From CAZAMB01 sp964501365 (GTDB lineage Bacteria; Planctomycetota; Phycisphaerae; UBA1845): DNA of 64,000 bases. A program made the position numbers and the translations under genes. The stretch covers positions 372,001 to 436,000 of the forward strand of contig CAZCST010000020.1 of NCBI GenBank assembly GCA_964501365.1. Reading direction: 5' to 3'. The notes under the pieces are model-generated. The model ran no database searches. It was not told the origin of the DNA and worked only from the letters and a program-made list of their open reading frames with translations. Positions 61,782 to 64,000 of this stretch are shown piece after piece (position 1 is the stretch's first letter; the number at the start of each line of letters is the position of its first letter).

Positions 61782-63100
61782 TGCACTGAAGTTCCCATGA
61801 CTGGCTGTTCCCTGGGCCACACAAGGTAGAGTGCGGCCAGAGCCACCAGCAGCCCAACGGTATACAGCGAATCCATCGGCGATTGAACTGCGATATACGT
61901 TGCTATCGATAGTTGCACGGCGATTGACGTGACCGCAAGCACCGGTCCCAGCGGACAGCGGAATACATGCGCCGGCATTTCGCTTTCCCGTCGGCGAAAT
62001 ACGATGAGGCTCGCGTAGGACAGACCGTACAGCACGGTGGCCGCCAGAAAATAAATCCCGATGACTTGATTGAAACTGCGAACGAAGCAAAACAAGGTCG
62101 CAATCCCACCCACCACCAGCAGCGCCGGCACAGGCGCCTGGCTTTCAGACATTTTTGAAAGTTTAGAAAACGTCAGCCCGTCCCGCGCCAGGGCGAAGGT
62201 GACCCGGACCGTCGCGGGGATGGTCGAACTGATGGAACCCAGACAAACCAGCATGGCTGCGATCGACATTGCGACCGACCCCTTGGGACCAAACAGCCGC
62301 TCCATCGCCGCACCGGGAACGGATGATAGGCCGGTCATTTCATTCGGGGGAAGCACGCGGAGCAGCGCGAGATTCACAAGAACGTAGATCGCCGTCAGCG
62401 CTATCGCTGAGCCTGCCACCGCAATCGGCATCGCCCGTCGCACGTCTCGGATTTCCTCGGCCAGTTTCACGGAATCCGTGGTTCCGTCATACGACCAGAG
62501 CACATGCAGAAGTGCAGCGAAAAACGGACCCAGCGCAAAATGCGGCGGAGTTGTGGGGCCTGCGTTTGCGGTCGAAGAGGCCGATCCCCAAAAGAAGCCG
62601 GCGATTACAATCATCAGCAAGGCGAGAATCTTGAGGATGGTCAGGACGTTTTGCGTGTTGGCGCCGGTTCGAAGTCCCGCAATATTAACGCCCGTCACAC
62701 CTATGATCGCGGCAGCTCCCAGCCAGCCGGCACGCATCGGATTGAGCCCGAATAATTCGCAGGTGAAGTCGCCGAACGCGATGGCGATGCCCGCTGATCC
62801 GGCCCCGATGACGAAGACCGTGTACGCCCACCCGAAGAAAAAAGCCACAAACCGCCCATAGGCCTCTCGCAGGAAGACATATTCTCCGCCGGCTTCGGGA
62901 AATCGCGTGGCTACCTCCGCAGTCACCAGCCCCTGCATCAGGACGATCATTCCGCCCACGATCCAGGCGACCACGATCAGCGTCGGCGAAGAAAGATGCG
63001 CGGCGATTTCGCCCGGAGTACGAAAGATGCCCGAACCGATGGCCACGCCCATGCCGATGCACCAGGCCGTCGGCGCGCCCAGAATTCGTTTCAGCGGCAT
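61778..63100 (-). CDS. APC-superfamily amino acid permease
   Basis: A 440-residue membrane protein with about twelve segments. The first helix shows AWCIGMGVAIGSGIFRTPGEIA, the substrate-binding GSGIF loop of the APC family, and EAGGEYVFLREAYGRF in the second-third helix loop. The family moves amino acids with H+ or by exchange. ATG 63100 starts directly at the basic residue before helix one. It is coupled by a 4-base overlap to the carboxypeptidase gene. Confidence 0.92.
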   Translation of the reverse strand: MPLKRILGAPTAWCIGMGVAIGSGIFRTPGEIAAHLSSPTLIVVAWIVGGMIVLMQGLVTAEVATRFPEAGGEYVFLREAYGRFVAFFFGWAYTVFVIGAGSAGIAIAFGDFTCELFGLNPMRAGWLGAAAIIGVTGVNIAGLRTGANTQNVLTILKILALLMIVIAGFFWGSASSTANAGPTTPPHFALGPFFAALLHVLWSYDGTTDSVKLAEEIRDVRRAMPIAVAGSAIALTAIYVLVNLALLRVLPPNEMTGLSSVPGAAMERLFGPKGSVAMSIAAMLVCLGSISSTIPATVRVTFALARDGLTFSKLSKMSESQAPVPALLVVGGIATLFCFVRSFNQVIGIYFLAATVLYGLSYASLIVFRRRESEMPAHVFRCPLGPVLAVTSIAVQLSIATYIAVQSPMDSLYTVGLLVALAALYLVWPREQPVMGTSVQ

Positions 63101-63342
63101 GGGCGGATGCTAGTCGTATGACGATGAACGGAAAAGGCTTGTTCCCTGAAAACAGGTCGGGCCGCGAAGGGCACCCCGCCCTGCGCGGCCTGTATCGGAC
63201 CTGGAAGGAATGGAAGAAGGTAGTTGTTCGCGGCGACTTCTCGCCGATTGCGTTCCTGATCCGGCGTTCACGGTTTTCCGCAAGAGAGTGCCAAACTGTG
63301 GCACTTCGATCCTGCGGGCGCCGCGACGCCGGCACTTATACT

Positions 63343-64000
63343 CTAGGCAGCCAGAAAGCGGCTTTCCAATGCCACGCGCATTTTCTTGAGCGCATTGTTT
63401 TGAATCTGTCGCACGCGCTCCTTGGTGACACCGATCATCGTACCCACCTGCTCGAGCGTCTTGGGACTCGCCGGGCCCTCCGGCGTAACCACCGCCAGGG
63501 CAAACCGCTGCGAAATCACGGTGCGCTCAACTTCACTAAGTCCCGCGAGATTCCGCAGGAAAATCTCCTTGAGCTCATCGACGCAGTCGCCCGCCAGACC
63601 TTCGCGCTGACGTTCGATAAAGTCGCTGCGCTCCATGGCCGGATCGAACGCTGCGGGAAACGTGCCCCGATAGCGGCTCGCCCGCATGGCCACGCGGGAA
63701 AAACTCTTCAGAATAGCTCGGCAGGAGTAGGTGCTGAACTTGAATCCGCGAGAGCAGTCGAACTTTTCGACGCTGCGGAGCAGGGCCATGTTGCCCTCGC
63801 TGATGAGTTCGTTGAAGTCCATGTTTGACAGGCGCGTGCGCTTGGCCATCGCCAGCACGAGCGGCAGGTTCAATCGAACGATCACGCCGCGCGCCGACAA
63901 CATGCGGTGACCCCACGCGAGCAGCTTTCTGGTGGACGGACCAGCCAGCCGCTTGCCCGCATGATCCCGCAGAATCGTAACCACCTGCAACCGGGCATAA
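63343..64000 (-). CDS. Sigma-70-family RNA polymerase sigma factor, N-terminus off the edge
   Basis: The frame is open to the right edge; the visible part is about 218 residues. Region 2 is clear (NLPLVLAMAKRTR, DFNELISEGNMALLRSVEKF, FKFSTYSCRAI), as is region 4 with its helix-turn-helix (TLEQVGTMIGVTKERVRQIQ). A first candidate start within the window is only a TTG at 63990, so the true start is probably beyond the end. Of the sigma-70 group; which class cannot be told from this piece. Confidence 0.9.
   Translation of the reverse strand, partial: YARLQVVTILRDHAGKRLAGPSTRKLLAWGHRMLSARGVIVRLNLPLVLAMAKRTRLSNMDFNELISEGNMALLRSVEKFDCSRGFKFSTYSCRAILKSFSRVAMRASRYRGTFPAAFDPAMERSDFIERQREGLAGDCVDELKEIFLRNLAGLSEVERTVISQRFALAVVTPEGPASPKTLEQVGTMIGVTKERVRQIQNNALKKMRVALESRFLAA

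Noticed and set aside
63118..63828. A plus-strand frame of 236 codons at the right end
   Set aside because: It overlaps the sigma factor antisense and has no family features.
1..64000. tRNA, rRNA and CRISPR arrays
   Set aside because: I saw no cloverleaf, rRNA signature or regularly spaced repeat; a tRNAscan-SE and CRISPR search would settle this.

Overview
The window reads as a chromosomal piece of a moderately GC-rich planctomycete-like bacterium, probably near the Phycisphaerae. The evidence is a DUF1559-style pseudopilin with an N-methylation segment, zinc-ribbon membrane proteins, Ca-binding 'DCNGNGIPD' and dockerin-like tails on secreted proteins, an IPTL-CTERM-like tail, a Pkn kinase fused to a TolB/WD40-like propeller, and many large secreted proteins of unknown role. 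No rRNA, tRNA or CRISPR array was seen. Taxonomy is inferred from gene style only.

Layout. 1-24 kb is ordinary chromosome: the end of an unknown protein with a terminator, acyl-CoA dehydrogenase, envelope proteins, a GH123/CBM9-like lipoprotein, a pseudopilin, a metallo-beta-lactamase-fold hydrolase, a large M4-type metalloprotease, SelB, gamma-glutamyltranspeptidase, MTA phosphorylase, a PQQ-propeller/TPR protein, an STN-like protein, a DUF167 protein and ProC. 24-30 kb is signalling: a Ser/Thr kinase, the stump of a second kinase, and a histidine kinase / response regulator / cytochrome c set joined by 4-base overlaps. 30-37 kb holds two small co-directional sets on the + strand; the second (reductase-SCP2, hydrolase, ANL adenylation-like protein, glycosyltransferase) looks like an undescribed lipid- or acyl-modifying pathway. 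PPK2 and a double-ACT protein follow.

The main find is 38.6-57.8 kb, all on the minus strand. A strong promoter overlapping a 16-bp perfect palindrome drives an Rrf2-type regulator. It is followed by a cytochrome c / ethylbenzene-dehydrogenase-gamma-like protein (NxrC candidate), a Tat-exported molybdopterin subunit (NxrA type), a small membrane protein, a 109-aa unknown, hemerythrin, a four-cluster ferredoxin subunit (NxrB type), a TorD-like chaperone, a zinc-finger protein, a pentaheme cytochrome with a dockerin-like tail, a NapH-like polyferredoxin fused to TPRs, a cupin and an outer-membrane porin. Next come an octaheme hydroxylamine-oxidoreductase-like cytochrome and a beta-helix protein. 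Together these look like an extracytoplasmic nitrite/nitrate oxidoreductase of the Nitrospira/anammox type with its own maturation, electron-transfer and regulatory genes, in a genome piece that shows no hydrazine synthase. Whether it oxidises nitrite or reduces nitrate cannot be read from sequence.

After 57.8 kb there is a decayed IS701-like element, then PurN, a MATE exporter, an M14-type carboxypeptidase coupled to an APC permease, and the C-terminal part of a sigma-70-family factor running off the right edge.
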